Below, piece after piece: positions 42,647 to 53,219 of a stretch of DNA of 64,000 bases (positions are counted from its first letter, which is position 1; the number at the start of each line of letters is the position of its first letter). Below the pieces are notes generated by a model. The model was not told where the DNA came from and did no database searches. It saw only the letters and a program-made list of their open reading frames with translations. Where the stretch lies: positions 1 to 64,000 of the forward strand of contig CAUYUJ010022526.1 of assembly GCA_963575745.1 (NCBI GenBank), given 5' to 3'. This stretch comes from Prorocentrum cordatum (Eukaryota > Sar > Dinophyceae > Prorocentrales > Prorocentraceae). Position numbers and translations under genes: made by a program.

Positions 42647-43045
42647 GAGTAAACTTGGCACTGTCGGACTTGTGCACTTTGTTCGGCCAGGGCCATCGAG
42701 GAGCACCCTGGATCATCGAGCAAACAAGGCACGCGCGACACCGAACAGTGCACGGGGAACGGACATCCGAGCGATGGCGAGTCGAGGATCGGCATCACCG
42801 GAAGTCGAGGCCTCCTCAGAGGGGTCCGAGCAGATGGGTTCGGTAGCAAACCAGGGGAGCCTCGTGGCCCCTCGCAACTCCGTTTTCAGGATGCATTCGC
42901 GTGCGCGCCAGCTTCTGGTAATCGATGGGGGCGCCCAGATTTAGCGTCGAGCAGCATCACTTTCGCCTCGGTTAGCGTCGATCAGCGTCAAGTAGCGTCG
43001 GTCAGCGTCAATTCGCAGGGCCAGCAATATTGGCATGGAAGGCTT

Positions 43046-43249
43046 CCATGATTTGCCATCGAAGATGGGGTCGGAGGACAGCGCCGCATCGCCGATGCGT
43101 CGCCGATGCGGCTCGATGTGGAGCCTAACTTGCTCCGCGCCGACGGCGCCAATGCATCGCCGACGCCGCCGATGCGTCGCCGATGTATTGGCGAGGCATC
43201 GACGATGCGGTGCAATCCTCCGAGCCCATCTGCTCGGACCCCGTTCGAG
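43046..43249. mobile_element. MITE family F9, copy A
   Basis: The left arm GATGGGGTCGGAGGACAGCG with CCGCATCGCCGATGC is inverted at the right as GCATCGACGATGCGGTGCAA with TCCTCCGAGCCCATC. The interior repeats GCCGATGCGTCGCC. A solo end of the same type lies at 42807-42846 (GAGGCCTCCTCAGAGGGGTC). Confidence 0.65.
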
Positions 43250-43250
43250 A

Positions 43251-43432
43251 GGCCTCTACAGTGGGGGCCCATGCCAAGAGACACCTTGCTTGCCTCCAGG
43301 GTACCCTGGGTTTCTGGGGTTTCGGTGGTCTAGCTGAGGAAAGCGTGACGTTCTCACTCCAAAAATCAATGGACGTCCTGGGGTCTCAGGGTTGGGTTTC
43401 CTGTGGAAGGCTTCTTGTGGTCGGGTTCCTAC
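43251..43432 (+). repeat. Dispersed repeat R7, copy 3
   Basis: AGGCCTCTACAGTGGGGGCC, CTTGCTTGCCTCCAGGGTAC and AATCAATGGACGTCCTGGGG. Homologous to 22335-22480 and 32478-32626. It starts at the right end of F9 copy A. Confidence 0.7.
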
Positions 43433-43456
43433 TGTATTCTTCCAGGTGTGCGTCGT

Positions 43457-43459
<3 letters not shown>

Positions 43460-43490
<31 letters not shown>
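43460..43490 (+). repeat. (TA)n microsatellite
   Basis: About 15 TA units, then a short TGTATGCA run. Confidence 0.95.
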
Positions 43491-43495
<5 letters not shown>

Positions 43496-43639
43496 CATGC
43501 ATGTATGTATGTTTGTGCGTGCATGTATGTATGTATATATATCTATCACCCGTGCGGAAAGTGCGTGACTGCGCTGGTGCTCTGAGCGGAGACCCCACGC
43601 CCACGAGCGAAACCACGGTCTTCGACACTTGGTCGTGTT

Positions 43640-44720
43640 ATGCCGGTCCTTAGTTATGTTAAGGAGGCGACGCGCGCTTAAAGCTCTTATACACATATAT
43701 CTATATATATGTATATAGATCGTGTGTGTGTGTGCCCGGTGGCGGGCGCTTTGTGGCCGTCTTGCCTGGGCAGCGACCTATTATGCCATGCTCGTGCTTT
43801 GTGTCCGGCTTGGTCGTGCGCCTCGAACGGAGTCGCATGCACGGGGGGGGTTCTAATTCTGACCATGCTTCAATCGGGGAAACTTAGGCCAGAACTCGGA
43901 TTTGCGGACACTTTCTGACGAGCGCGTCCTGGATTTTGATGGTCCAGTTTTCGTGGGATGTCTGCAGCGGGGGCCCGCGTCAAATTTCAGATTCGCGTCA
44001 TATTTATGATGGCCCTGGGCCAACCCGATCCCCCCTAACCCGAGTCTTACGTCTCCCCGGTTAAAGCGGTGTGATAATTATTTCGTCCCCTAAGAAATAG
44101 TCCCGGAAGTCACTCCAACTTGGACCCGCTCTCAGCGCAATCACTCTGCACGGGTCACTTGAGATTGCCAGTGTCATCTTCGTCACCGTTGTTGTCATGC
44201 CGATGTCGAGACTCCGTTGTTTTCGTTCTCGCTTTGACGTAGTGTGGCCCTGGGAATCCCTATCCAACGTTGTCGCTCTTGCTTCGCTGGCTGGCCATCC
44301 CAAAGAGTTCACGAAGGCTCGCGGATCCGCATTAGGGCAGCTCTGCATCCTAATCGGTCGTCCGCGGCAGGCGGGACCAGCTATGCAAGTGTCCGCCGAT
44401 GGTCAGAAACCTTCGTACCTGGCACGTGGTGCTAGTCTGTCCTGCTGCGCCCCACAGGAAGACTCGGTAAGGCTTCGTGATGCGCACAGGACAGCCCCCT
44501 CGCGAGACCGAGCTGGCCTCCACGGGCCCCCCCCCCGAGGAGTCCCAGCTGGCCTCCAAAGGCTCTCCGAGTAGCCCGTGGCGGTGGCAGCACCCGGGCG
44601 CCGCCTCCAGCGGCGCCCCTGGGGCGCTCCGCGCTCCAGGGCTGAGGTGTTGCGACCACCCAGGGCTCTTCGGCTCTTCTGGGGGTCCTGAGGCCAGGCT
44701 GGGACTGTAGTCAACGTCGA
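43640..44720. other. Partial F5 copy; otherwise no gene firmly supported
   Basis: 43645-43815 keeps AGGCGACGCGCGC and GGTGGCGGGCGCTTTGTGGC of F5, split by a TATA/GT tract. 44061-44574 has overlapping frames on both strands with balanced composition (minus: SDPCRVIALRAGPSWSDFRD; plus: ASLAGHPKEFTKARGSALGQ). Only one can be real and I cannot choose. Confidence 0.35.
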
Positions 44721-44954
44721 TAATGTGAGCGCACGGATGTCCTCGGGGTACTTTTTTTGCGTCCTTGCCTCAGCCCTTCCGGGCGTTGGCAGGTCGCCGC
44801 CCAACAGTGCCAATCTCGGCGCCCAATGCCCTTGCGTCCTTACCGCCCGTCCTTACTATAGATTTCGATTGTACTTCGGGGGCCCGTTGAGGCCGGCCTG
44901 GGCTGCCTGGGGGGGCTGGCCGTGCGCGACCCGAGACCTCAGCACCCAGGCCTC

Positions 44955-45147
44955 CCAGATGGGATCGGGGCAGATGGGGTCGGAGGATCGCGCCGCATCG
45001 CCGATGCATCAGAGGTGTGGCTCGATGTGGAGCCCGACCTTATCCACGCGATATCGCAGATGCGTCGCCTACGTCTCCGATGCGTCGGCGATGCGTCGGC
45101 GGTGCGGCGCGATCTTCCGACCCCAATTGAACTCCGATCCCTCCTGG
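44955..45147. mobile_element. MITE family F9, copy B
   Basis: The left end is CCAGATGGGATCGGGGCAGA with TGGGGTCGGAGGATCGCGCC; the right end inverted is CCAGGAGGGATCGGAGTTCA with ATTGGGGTCGGAAGATCGCG. The arms extend about 60 bp. The flanks CAGGCCTC (44947-44954) and CAGGCCCC (45148-45155) look like an 8-bp target duplication, but AGGCCTC also sits outside other copies and may be terminal sequence. Confidence 0.75.
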
Positions 45148-45149
45148 CA

Positions 45150-45307
45150 GGCCCCTAGACCACCAGGATTCGCTCATGAAGGCGGTCATCCAGCCCTTTG
45201 TGGCCAAGGCCATCGAGGCGAGCCAGGCGGGCGTGCTCTCGTCCCTGAGGAAGCAGCTGGCCCTCGCGGGCCGCGTGCCGGCCCCGAACGCCAGGGCCCC
45301 CGCGTGA
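45150..45307 (+). CDS. Terminal exon of an unrecognised gene
   Basis: After CTGGCAG the frame reads PLDHQDSLMKAVIQPFVAKA, IEASQAGVLSSLRKQLALAG and RVPAPNARAPA, ending at TGA 45305-45307. Composition (Ala/Leu/Lys/Gln) and GC3 support an amphipathic helical C-terminus. The acceptor AG lies in the end of MITE F9 copy B, so the transposon edge would define the splice site. An upstream exon may end near 44946, where two frames are protein-like; the phase is unresolved. Family unknown. Confidence 0.5.
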
Positions 45308-45309
45308 TG

Positions 45310-46250
45310 GAGGCCGCGGCTCGAGGTCACCTGAACGCGCGGGGGCTCCGCGGCCGCGTGTCACCGCCCAACCCGAAGGCCCCGATTTGCCCTGCATTTC
45401 CACTGGGGGTCGGTCGGGGAACATGAGAAAAACACATATGAAGCCCGTACCCCCCCAACCCGAAATTCGGGTCTTCGGGTCGGGTCGGGGTGGTCCGGTA
45501 GGTAGTCAGTGTGCGAAACCTCCCCCTGCGGGCCCCATCTCCGAGGAGGACGAGGTGCCCATACCGGTACCTTTGGCTCGTTCTCCCTTTTGGGGGGCCT
45601 CTCGGGGAAGCCTTGCCCTCATCGCCACCGCTGGATTCGCCTCGAAGTCCTGGTCCGAACGTGCCCCGGGACAGGTCCGGGGAGCAGCGGTATCGGTAAG
45701 TTTTGGTCTCCACGCGAGCCGTCGCCTTGCGGGTCCTATGTGTGATTCCGTCTCATGTCGTCAAAGCGTCATTCCGTCCACTTCTTGTCGTCCAGATTCT
45801 ATTTCGTCCGCTTCGGTTCGTCCGCTTCGCTTCGTCTGGACGAAGCGAAACCAAAGAGGACGAGAGGAAAGAGGACGAATCGAAAGAGCGAGTTCTGACC
45901 CCCAGCCAGTGTTTCAGAAGTCTGACTGGCAGGGGCAGGGTTCGCATACGTGGTTGCCTGCTTGATTTCGCCAGGGCCCCGCCGACCGCCCCGCCTCCGT
46001 GCTTTTGTGCCTGGGCTAGGCGCCCCAGCGCTTGCTCGGTGAACTTTTTGTTGGCTTGTTTTTTTTGAACGTTGAGGCTTGGCGCCGGGCCACCCTCAGC
46101 CTCAGCGGTAGTCGTCGCCCTTTCGGGTACGCTGGTCGTACGCGAAGCCCGCCGGCGCCACTCCACGTCGGAGACGCCCCCCTGCGTCGTGGCGCGCCGC
46201 ATCTCTCCCTCTCCCTCTCCTTCCCTCTCCTTCCCCTGCGTCGCGGCCGC
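45310..46250. other. Dispersed repeat F10, TTCGTCC hairpin; no gene supported
   Basis: 45590-45705 is F10 (see 23835). 45775-45895 consists of TTCGTCC-like octamers folding back on themselves, with a perfect core hairpin TTCGCTTCGTC-TG-GACGAAGCGAA (45826-45849). No recognised product. Confidence 0.5.
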
Positions 46251-46430
46251 CTAGACGTGTCGCAGCCGACGGGGTCAGCAGTTCTCACCGCATCGCCGAT
46301 GCATCGGCGGTGTGGCGCGACGCGATGCTGAGCCCGACCCTCTCCATGCCGACGTCGCTGATGTGTCGTCGATGCATCTGGCGATGTGGTGTGGTCCTGA
46401 GGCCCAATCTGACCCAGACCCGAGTAGTAG
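46251..46430. mobile_element. MITE family F9, copy C (diverged)
   Basis: CACCGCATCGCCGATGCATC at the left and GATGCATCTGGCGATGTGGT then GGCCCAATCTGACCCAGACC at the right, an inverted pair matching copies A and B. No target duplication is visible. Confidence 0.6.
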
Positions 46431-46794
46431 GCCTCCACTCTTGCCGTCGTCGTCTATGTTCGTTGCCGTCTGACTGTTGCCGAAGTCGTCGCTGCCGTCG
46501 AAAATCAGTTCACAGAAGACATACATCACTTGAACACGTAGGATGAGCGACGGAAGAAAACGAGGGCGACCGTGCGGACATTCGCGCGCAAGCTTCCCGC
46601 GTACGGGCGCACGCAAGTGCCCTTCTCTCCTCGCGATGCGCCGCGCTGGCGGCCTGCGTAAAACTTGGCGTAAGGTCTCGCGCAAGACCCTTTTCTTTCG
46701 CTGCTCATATGGCGAACAATCCGGTTGCGCTGCCGCGCGACTCCGCCACCGCGGATGGGCGGCCGCCTTGGGGGAATTCTCGGAGCTTTTTTGG

Positions 46795-47300
46795 AGCTTT
46801 GGGGGGGGGCCTCCTCGGGGTCTCTCGGGAGCCTCTCGGGCCACCTTAGGGCGCCCTTGGCCTGCCTGACGCCTTCGCAGGCCGTCTCGGGGGTCTCTCT
46901 GGGGCCTTCTTGGGGCGCCTTAGCGCCACTTTGGAGGTCTCTTGGACCTTGGACCGTCTTGCGCGCCTTGAGGGGCCATCTTGGGGACCTCTTGGTCCGT
47001 CTTGGGGCCTTCTTGGAGGCCCTTTGGGCTCTCTGAGCGGTTCGGAAGGCCGAAGGGGCGCCAGCGCTAATTTATCCGAAACCAAGCGGAACTGTATATT
47101 TTTGGCATGTGCGGGCCCTCCCGGAGGTCCCCTTGGAGGCCTATCATGGCATCTTGCGGACCTCTTGGTCGGTTTTGGGGCTGTCGTGGCAGTCTTGGAC
47201 CGACGTGGAGGCCATACAGGGCGATTTCGTCAGGCTGTGGGGCAACCTTGGCCGTCCTGGAGGCCACCTGGGGCCATCCTGTCCTTCTTGGACACCCTCT
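46795..47300 (+). repeat. CTTGG-type minisatellite
   Basis: GTCTTGGGGACCTCTTGG-like units, with an inner unique spacer at 47040-47110. Confidence 0.8.
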
Positions 47301-48420
47301 TAGAGTCGCGATGGTGGCGGGGCTAGGGGCGTGGTGGACGGGCGCGCGCCCAGGGGGTGGCGGGAGGGGCCTCAGGGACCGTCTCTCCAACATTTTTTGC
47401 ATTTTGGGCGATCTTTTGCTGGGAGTGCCTCGCGCGCGGGGTGACTTTGTTAACACTAGTGAGCGTATGTTGGACAGGATGGGCCCGAAATATTGCCTCG
47501 CAGTAAGCCAAGGTGACGAGCACACACAAGGCCCGACAGACACCAACCGTTGCAAGCGCGGAAGCGGATATTTCTGATTGGCGCACGCGAGGGTCCGTTC
47601 GTGACCGCGGTGTACCTCCTGGGGCCCTTCGGGGCGACCTTGGCGATCACACTCTTCGTCCACTCGCCTCGACCATCCTACCTCGCCCTCCCTCCTCGCT
47701 TCCTCCTTGCCTCCCTGCTGCCCTCCCCGTGAGAACATCGGGCAACCGCCAAAGAACACCGAAAGAGCCACATCCGAGGACCTCTCAAGGCCGCCGAATG
47801 GCTTCCACGAACCTCTGGCCCTCGCGACCAGCGACCAGTGACCAGCGACGACGGCGACGGCGGCGACGACGGCGACGACGACGACGACGGCGTTGGCGGC
47901 GGCGGCGGCCGACGGACGACGCCGCCGTCGCCGCCGAGACCATGGCCGCTCGAGGGGCCCTCGCGCCCGCCTCGGAGGGCCCGCCAGTTGCCTGCGGAAC
48001 CCAGCGATGTCCCTGGGGAGGGCCCCCGGCGGCCTGCTGCTCGCCGCCCTCGCCCTGAGGCGGGGGGGGGGTGCCCGGGGGCCTCGGACGCCGCCCCCGC
48101 CGCTCCTCGGCCCCTCTCTCCTCCTGCCCATCTCTCCGCCTGACTCCTCGTCCTTCTCCTCCTCCTTCCTCTGCCTCCTCCTCCTCCTCCTCCTCCTCCT
48201 TCCTCTGCCTCCTCCTCCTTCTCTGCCTCCTGCGTGCTCCTTCCTTCGTTCCTTCCCTCCTCCTCCTCCCCTCGTCCTCCCTGGGATGGCAGAGGCGGGG
48301 AGAGGAGGACAAGGAGGGAAAGGATGAGGAGGAGGATATCGGAGGAGGAGGAGGAAGAGGAGGAGCAAAATAGACCCATGGGTACGTGCCAGGAGCAACA
48401 TAGACCCAGAATGCATCAGT
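47300..48420. other. CGACGG and TCC arrays; no gene supported
   Basis: GACGACGGCGACGG at 47845-47930; TCC and TCC/TGCC pyrimidine tracts at 48130-48270; GGA at 48320-48365. Long frames on both strands are low-complexity. Confidence 0.5.
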
Positions 48421-48495
48421 AATTACGCAATACACTCTCCCGTTCCAAGTCCTCTCCCCTCGCAGCGCACTCCCCGATTTGGGCGGCCTCCTGGG

Positions 48496-48756
48496 GTGCC
48501 GCTCGACAGCCGCGCGTCGCCGGGCCCTGTCGGGCTTCCGCGTGTGTCCGGGCCCGTCGAGGTGATGACCCCGCTGCGCCTCCGTATGGGCGTGGGGCCT
48601 CGCCACGCACAAGCTGGTGACAAGCTGCGCGCCATGCGCAACGTTCGCAGGGCTCTGGACAGCAGCGCCTCAGGACGGGATACCGTCGGGCCAGCGATCG
48701 AGCGCTGGTTGGTGAGCCTGAGCCTTGCCCGCACGTGCCCGTGGAGTGCCGCCTGA
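48496..48756 (+). CDS. Weak candidate ORF, unrecognised
   Basis: The frame reads DSRASPGPVGLPRVSGPVEV, MTPLRLRMGVGPRHAQAGDK and LRAMRNVRRALDSSASGRDT, then GPAIERWLVSLSLARTCPW and a stop at 48754. Composition is plausible, but the opposite strand is also open and no splice signal or family supports it. Confidence 0.25.
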   Translation: MPLDSRASPGPVGLPRVSGPVEVMTPLRLRMGVGPRHAQAGDKLRAMRNVRRALDSSASGRDTVGPAIERWLVSLSLARTCPWSAA

Positions 48757-49267
48757 GCTGCCTGAGCCCACCGCTGCTGTCTGGGGTCAGTTTGCGGCAT
48801 GAAGTGCGCGTTGAGGCGGTCTGGTGGCCTAGGAGATCAGTGCGTTGCATCTGTTCCACCTTGAGCGTTTGTCGCCCGGGTTCGGGTCGCTTGGTGCCCT
48901 CGCCGGTCGGTGTGGCTCGAGGAGTGCCGCAGGAAAGTGGGTTCGGTGACTCTGGTTGTGATTTCTCACTGTTTTTTCGTGTCGTCAGATCTTAGGGCCT
49001 GTCATCCCCGCCTCGTGGCCCTCTGTGGGCCTTGGGGCCGTCCAGAAGCGACCCGGGATAAAAAAAGCTTGTGCTGGGGAAGGACCTTTTGGGGCCCAGG
49101 GCCCGCTTTTCCATGGGGAGCCCTTCCTGTATGCTCGAGCCGAGTGGAGGCGTAGGTGGCCGACGCCTGCTGTAGCCCGCACCAGGGCGTTCTCTGCCGT
49201 TTCTGTCTGCGCGTGCAGTTCAAGAGTTCCTGCCGACTGGCGTCCCGCCTTCCTCGAGAACAAGGGA

Positions 49268-49480
49268 ATCCCTGACCCTGATATCTAATATCACGAGGAA
49301 GACGTGGCCTCACTGAGGTCCTCGTCTTTGCATCAGGGGTAATACTTCTGCATGCGTTTGGTTCGACACACCTGCAGAACAACCCCCCCAATTATTATCC
49401 ATAATGGTTTTGGCCCTCCTAAGGTCCCCTCCCAAAGGGTTAGAGGGTTTTTTGGGGGTTACTCACTCCTCGCGTCGTGT
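49268..49480 (+). repeat. Dispersed repeat R11, copy 2
   Basis: GAGGAAGACGTGGCCTCACT, TACTTCTGCATGCGTTTGG and CCAAAGGGTTAGAGGGTTTT match 33295-33500. Confidence 0.55.
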
Positions 49481-50110
49481 GTTTGTCGTCTCCCTCGCGC
49501 CTCCTGAGGCCGATCGGCCAGCTCCTTCGCCGGTCAAGTCGGACGTGATTCCCTCGCTGCGGCAGCTGGTGTCAGCACAGGCGCCAGCTTCAGTCTTCAG
49601 CCCCCAGTCTGAGTGTGGCGTGCGCCCGTTCTTTTTGTGAGGGCCTCCTTCGTTGTGTGTTGGCATCGTCGACAGTTCATTGCACCTGTGCGGATCGGAG
49701 GTGTTTCAGCGGGTCGCGTGCAGTCCGACTGACGCACTCCTCCTCCATCCCCTTCCCCATCTTCGCCTTTGTTCTCCTTTCCCTCCCTCTTCTGCCTGCT
49801 CTCCTCCCTCCTTCTCCTTCGTCGTTCCTTATCCCGCTTCTATCTCCCCGTTAACTCTCTTTCTACTTCTGTGGCTCCTGCCATTTTCCTCCTCCGTGTT
49901 CCCCCCACCCCCGTTCTCCTTCTCGTCCTCCTGCAAGCATGAGTTCCGCGGGTGGCGTACGTTGTGGGTGGGTCACGCGCCGGCCTGGCCCAAAGTAGGC
50001 CCAAGCGCCGCTCCGCGGGGCTCCGAGTGACCTCGATTAGCCACTCGGGGAAGTCGCCCACACACCTCCTTCAACCTCCTTGTGACTCCTGCCACTTCCC
50101 TCCTCCGCGT
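49481..50110. other. Pyrimidine-rich; no gene supported
   Basis: TCCTTTCC- and CTCC-rich sequence around 49740-49930. Frames are Ser/Pro/Leu-rich. Confidence 0.45.
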
Positions 50111-50436
50111 TCTCCCCCCAGTTCTCTTTCCTCGTCCTCCTCCGCCTCCTCCTCCTTCCTTCTCCCTCCTCCCTGATCTCGTCCTCCCCTTCCCCCCTCA
50201 TCTCAGTCCTTTCCCTCCTCCCTCCCCTCCCCTCCTACCTACCCTCCCTTCTGTGCTCTTCCCTCTTTCGCCCTCGTCGCCGTCCACCTCGTCGTCGTCG
50301 CCGACGTCTTCGCCTTCGCACTTCTTCGCCCTCGTCGTCGTCGCCGTCGCCGTCGTCACCGTCGCCCTCGTCGCCGCCGTCCTCGTCGCCGTCGCCCTCG
50401 TCGCCGCCGTCGTTGTCGTCGTCGTCGTCGTCGTTG

Positions 50437-50489
<53 letters not shown>

Positions 50490-51019
50490 CTGGTCGTCGT
50501 CGTCATCGCCGTCGCCGTCGCCCTCGTCGTCGTCGTCGCCCTCGTCGCCGCCCTCGTCGTCGTCGTCGTTGTTGTCGTCGCCGTCGCCGCCGTCGCCGTC
50601 GTCACCGTCGCCCTCGTCGCCGCCGTCCTCGTCGCCGTCGGCCTCGTCGCCGCCGTCGTTGTCGTCATCGTCGTCGTCGTCGTTGCCGTCGTCGCCGTCG
50701 TCGTTGTCGTCGCTGGCGTCGTCGTCGTCGCCGTTGTCCTTGAGGCGGGGGCTCGCAGACCGCGCCTGGGTCGGCGTCGAGGACGACCCGTCGCAGGTGG
50801 CGGCCCCTGGCTTCCGCGTCTTCGCGTCGACGTTCAACGCGGGCAACAAGGCGGGCTCATCGGCCCTCCCCGGAAACCGTTTCTCGATTGTCCTGCGGTC
50901 TTGGGTCTTCGTTCTGAGTCGGCAGCGCCCCGCGTCTTCCTTCCCGCCTTCCTCCTCGTCCTCGTCCTCTTCCTCGTATCCTCCTCCTCCTCGTCGTCGT
51001 CGTCGTCGTCATCGTAATT

Positions 51020-51077
<58 letters not shown>

Positions 51078-51300
51078 TCATCATCATCATCATCATCATC
51101 GTCACCATCATCATCATCATCATCATCATCATCACCATCAGCATCACCATCACCATCATCATCATCATCATCATCAGCATCCACATAATCATCCACATAA
51201 TCATCTGCAACGTCATCATCGTCATCATCATCATCAGCATCATCATCATTTTCGTCGTCATCGTCGTCGCCGTCGTCGCCATTATCATCGTCATCGTTAT
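50110..51300 (+). repeat. TCC, TCG and CAT triplet arrays
   Basis: TCC (50110-50260), TCG/GCC (50265-50745; two related ~240-bp blocks share GTCGCCGTCGTCACCGTCGC), a short mixed stretch 50746-50985, then CAT/CAG (51010-51300). Poly-Val/Ser and poly-Asp frames are artefacts. The array ends 2 bp before the spliced-leader relic. Confidence 0.9.
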
Positions 51301-51302
51301 CG

Positions 51303-51326
51303 TCCGTAGCCATTTTCTGGCGCAAG
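51303..51326 (+). other. Spliced-leader relic (DinoSL-like)
   Basis: TCCGTAGCCATTTT is identical to the first 14 bases of the leader; then a 2-base insertion (CT), then GGCGCAAG, which differs from the leader's 3' end at one base. It lies 70 bp upstream of an ATG with an open frame. Confidence 0.75.
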
Positions 51327-51396
51327 GCGGTGGTCCCTGGCCCACTTGTTCGGCATGCGCCTGTAAGGCCCTTTGCTATCGCTTGCACCTGTTGAC

Positions 51397-51996
51397 ATGG
51401 AGCCGCATCTGCTGGTGTGCGCGCTACAGTCACAACTTTTGCGGGCGCTCTCCGACGCCCCTTGTTTGCATTTTGAAGGTATGGCGCAAGCAGCTCGGCT
51501 ATGCAAGCAGCACAAACACATTGACGGCAAACTCTGAAAAATGCTGGCCGAGCTTGACTATGCCTACAACATCACGCGGGATACCACCCAGGCGGGTGTG
51601 GACGCCTTCGTCTCCGAGGTCCAAGAGCACCTGGCATCAGCACATGGTGGACCTCGTCACTCACAAGCCTGGAGGTCAAGGGCATGAGGTACCTGCTGCT
51701 CTTGTCGCAGTGCCTATTCGGAAGCTTGTGGTCAGGAGTTGCCGACGACAACGTATACGGCTGCATCTCCTTCTGGTTCATTGGCGTCTCCGGCTATTGC
51801 CCCCACTTCGACAGCATCTTCGACTCCCTCGACAGCAGCTTTGGCATCGGCTCACCTTCGTTGGCGGCCTCACGAGCTGACTTGTCGACGGTTTCGCAGG
51901 CGTACTTCGATGGCGACTTCCACTACCGCATCGGCGGCGGCGCTTCGTAAGCTCATGTGCCAGATGGTGGAGATGCCAAAGACACCGTCCTCCTAG
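51397..51996 (+). pseudogene. Processed pseudogene with spliced-leader tag
   Basis: From ATG 51397 one frame reads MEPHLLVCALQSQLLRALSD, APCLHFEGMAQAARLCKQHK and HIDGKL, then TGA (51535). It continues KMLAELDYAYNITRDTTQAG and VDAFVSEVQEHLASAHGG, meets a second TGA near 51685, then a Ser/Thr/Ala/Pro-rich stretch and AAALRKLMCQMVEMPKTPSS, with a final stop at 51994. Both internal stops are TGA, consistent with CGA-to-TGA decay. Alternatively, a second frame is open from about 51665 to TAA 51948 (GCISFWFIGVSGYCPHFDS). The absence of introns plus the leader relic indicates retroposition. No family recognised. Confidence 0.6.
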
Positions 51997-51999
51997 AAG

Positions 52000-52330
52000 A
52001 GTGCTCGAGGCAATGGCAGGTGGAGGAGGAGTGCGTGCCCGACAGGTGCAATGAGGATTCTGCCGGCTTTCCTGACAAACCCGAGGCGTGCCCGCGTCGC
52101 CGTGGAATAAAGCTTGCGCCCGTCAGTGCCCGTGGCGCGGCTAGCTCGTCGGCCAAGCCGCCCACGCCTCACTATCGCAGACATGGTGCCCGAGCCGGTT
52201 CCTCGCATTCCAAGCGCGCGCCGCTTACCAGAGACAAAAATTGTAAGCGCAGATCAGCGTATCTCCGTTGCAGGTTCGCGATGCTCGTGCATCGAATTTT
52301 TAGCACGCGAACTCGAGCGCTCGTGGGAGT
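52000..52330 (+). other. Unassigned sequence 3' of the pseudogene
   Basis: A plus frame continues with LLEECSRQWQVEEECVPDRC and KPEACPRRRGIKLAPVSARG; it may be the remainder of the parent protein in another frame. No poly(A) is visible before the next triplet array. Confidence 0.35.
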
Positions 52331-53215
52331 CCTGGTCATCGTCATCGTCGTCGTCATGGTCATCGTCATCGTCACCACCGCTACCACCATAGTCGCCATC
52401 TCCATCATCATCATGTTCATCATGTGCAGCGTCGTCACCATCACCATCATCATCATAACCATCGTCAGCATCACCATCGTCAACTTTCTCGTCGTCGTCT
52501 TCGTCATCGTCGTCGTTATCGGCTTCCTTCCCACCGCCACCATAATCATCATCATAATCGTCATCATCATCATCACCAACGCCGCCATCATCATCAGCTA
52601 TATGATAAGAACCTTTGTTATTTAACACGGTCCCCGTCATCAGCAGCACCATCACCATCACCATCCTCGTCGTGCTCATACTTTTCACCGCTGCCGTTAT
52701 CATCACCATCATCTACATCATCTTCACAGCGTGTCTCCGTCTCAGTTCTTGCTTTGTTGTCTGACCCCGTCTTCAGAGTTTGTGCAGGAATTTGCTCACA
52801 CTTGTTTCAAATTTCGGAGGTAGTGCAGGCCCAACGAGCGTAAACTTACCACACCCAAAGCGCACGGCATCATCATCACCCACACCATCACAATCGCAAT
52901 CACCATCACGTTCATCGCCGTCACCAAAACCATCGACATCATCACAATCATCCGTATCATCATGAGCATCATCATTCAGCATTACCATCGTCGTCATCAT
53001 CACCATCATCTTCGCAACCTTCATTTTCATCATCATTCGTGCCAGCGTCACCATCATTTCCCATGATCGTCGCCACCATCGTTGTCGGTATCATCACCAT
53101 CATCATCATCACCATCTGGATTATCTCCACCCGCACCATGATCATCGTTGCCATCGCCATCATCATAAACCCCACCAGCATTAGCATCAGCACTGTAACC
53201 ATCATCAGCCACAAT
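52330..53215 (+). repeat. Degenerate CAT/CGT triplet array
   Basis: CATCATCACCATC-rich sequence with a non-repetitive gap at 52735-52855. Poly-Ile/Val and poly-Met frames are artefacts. Confidence 0.85.
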
Positions 53216-53219
53216 CTGG

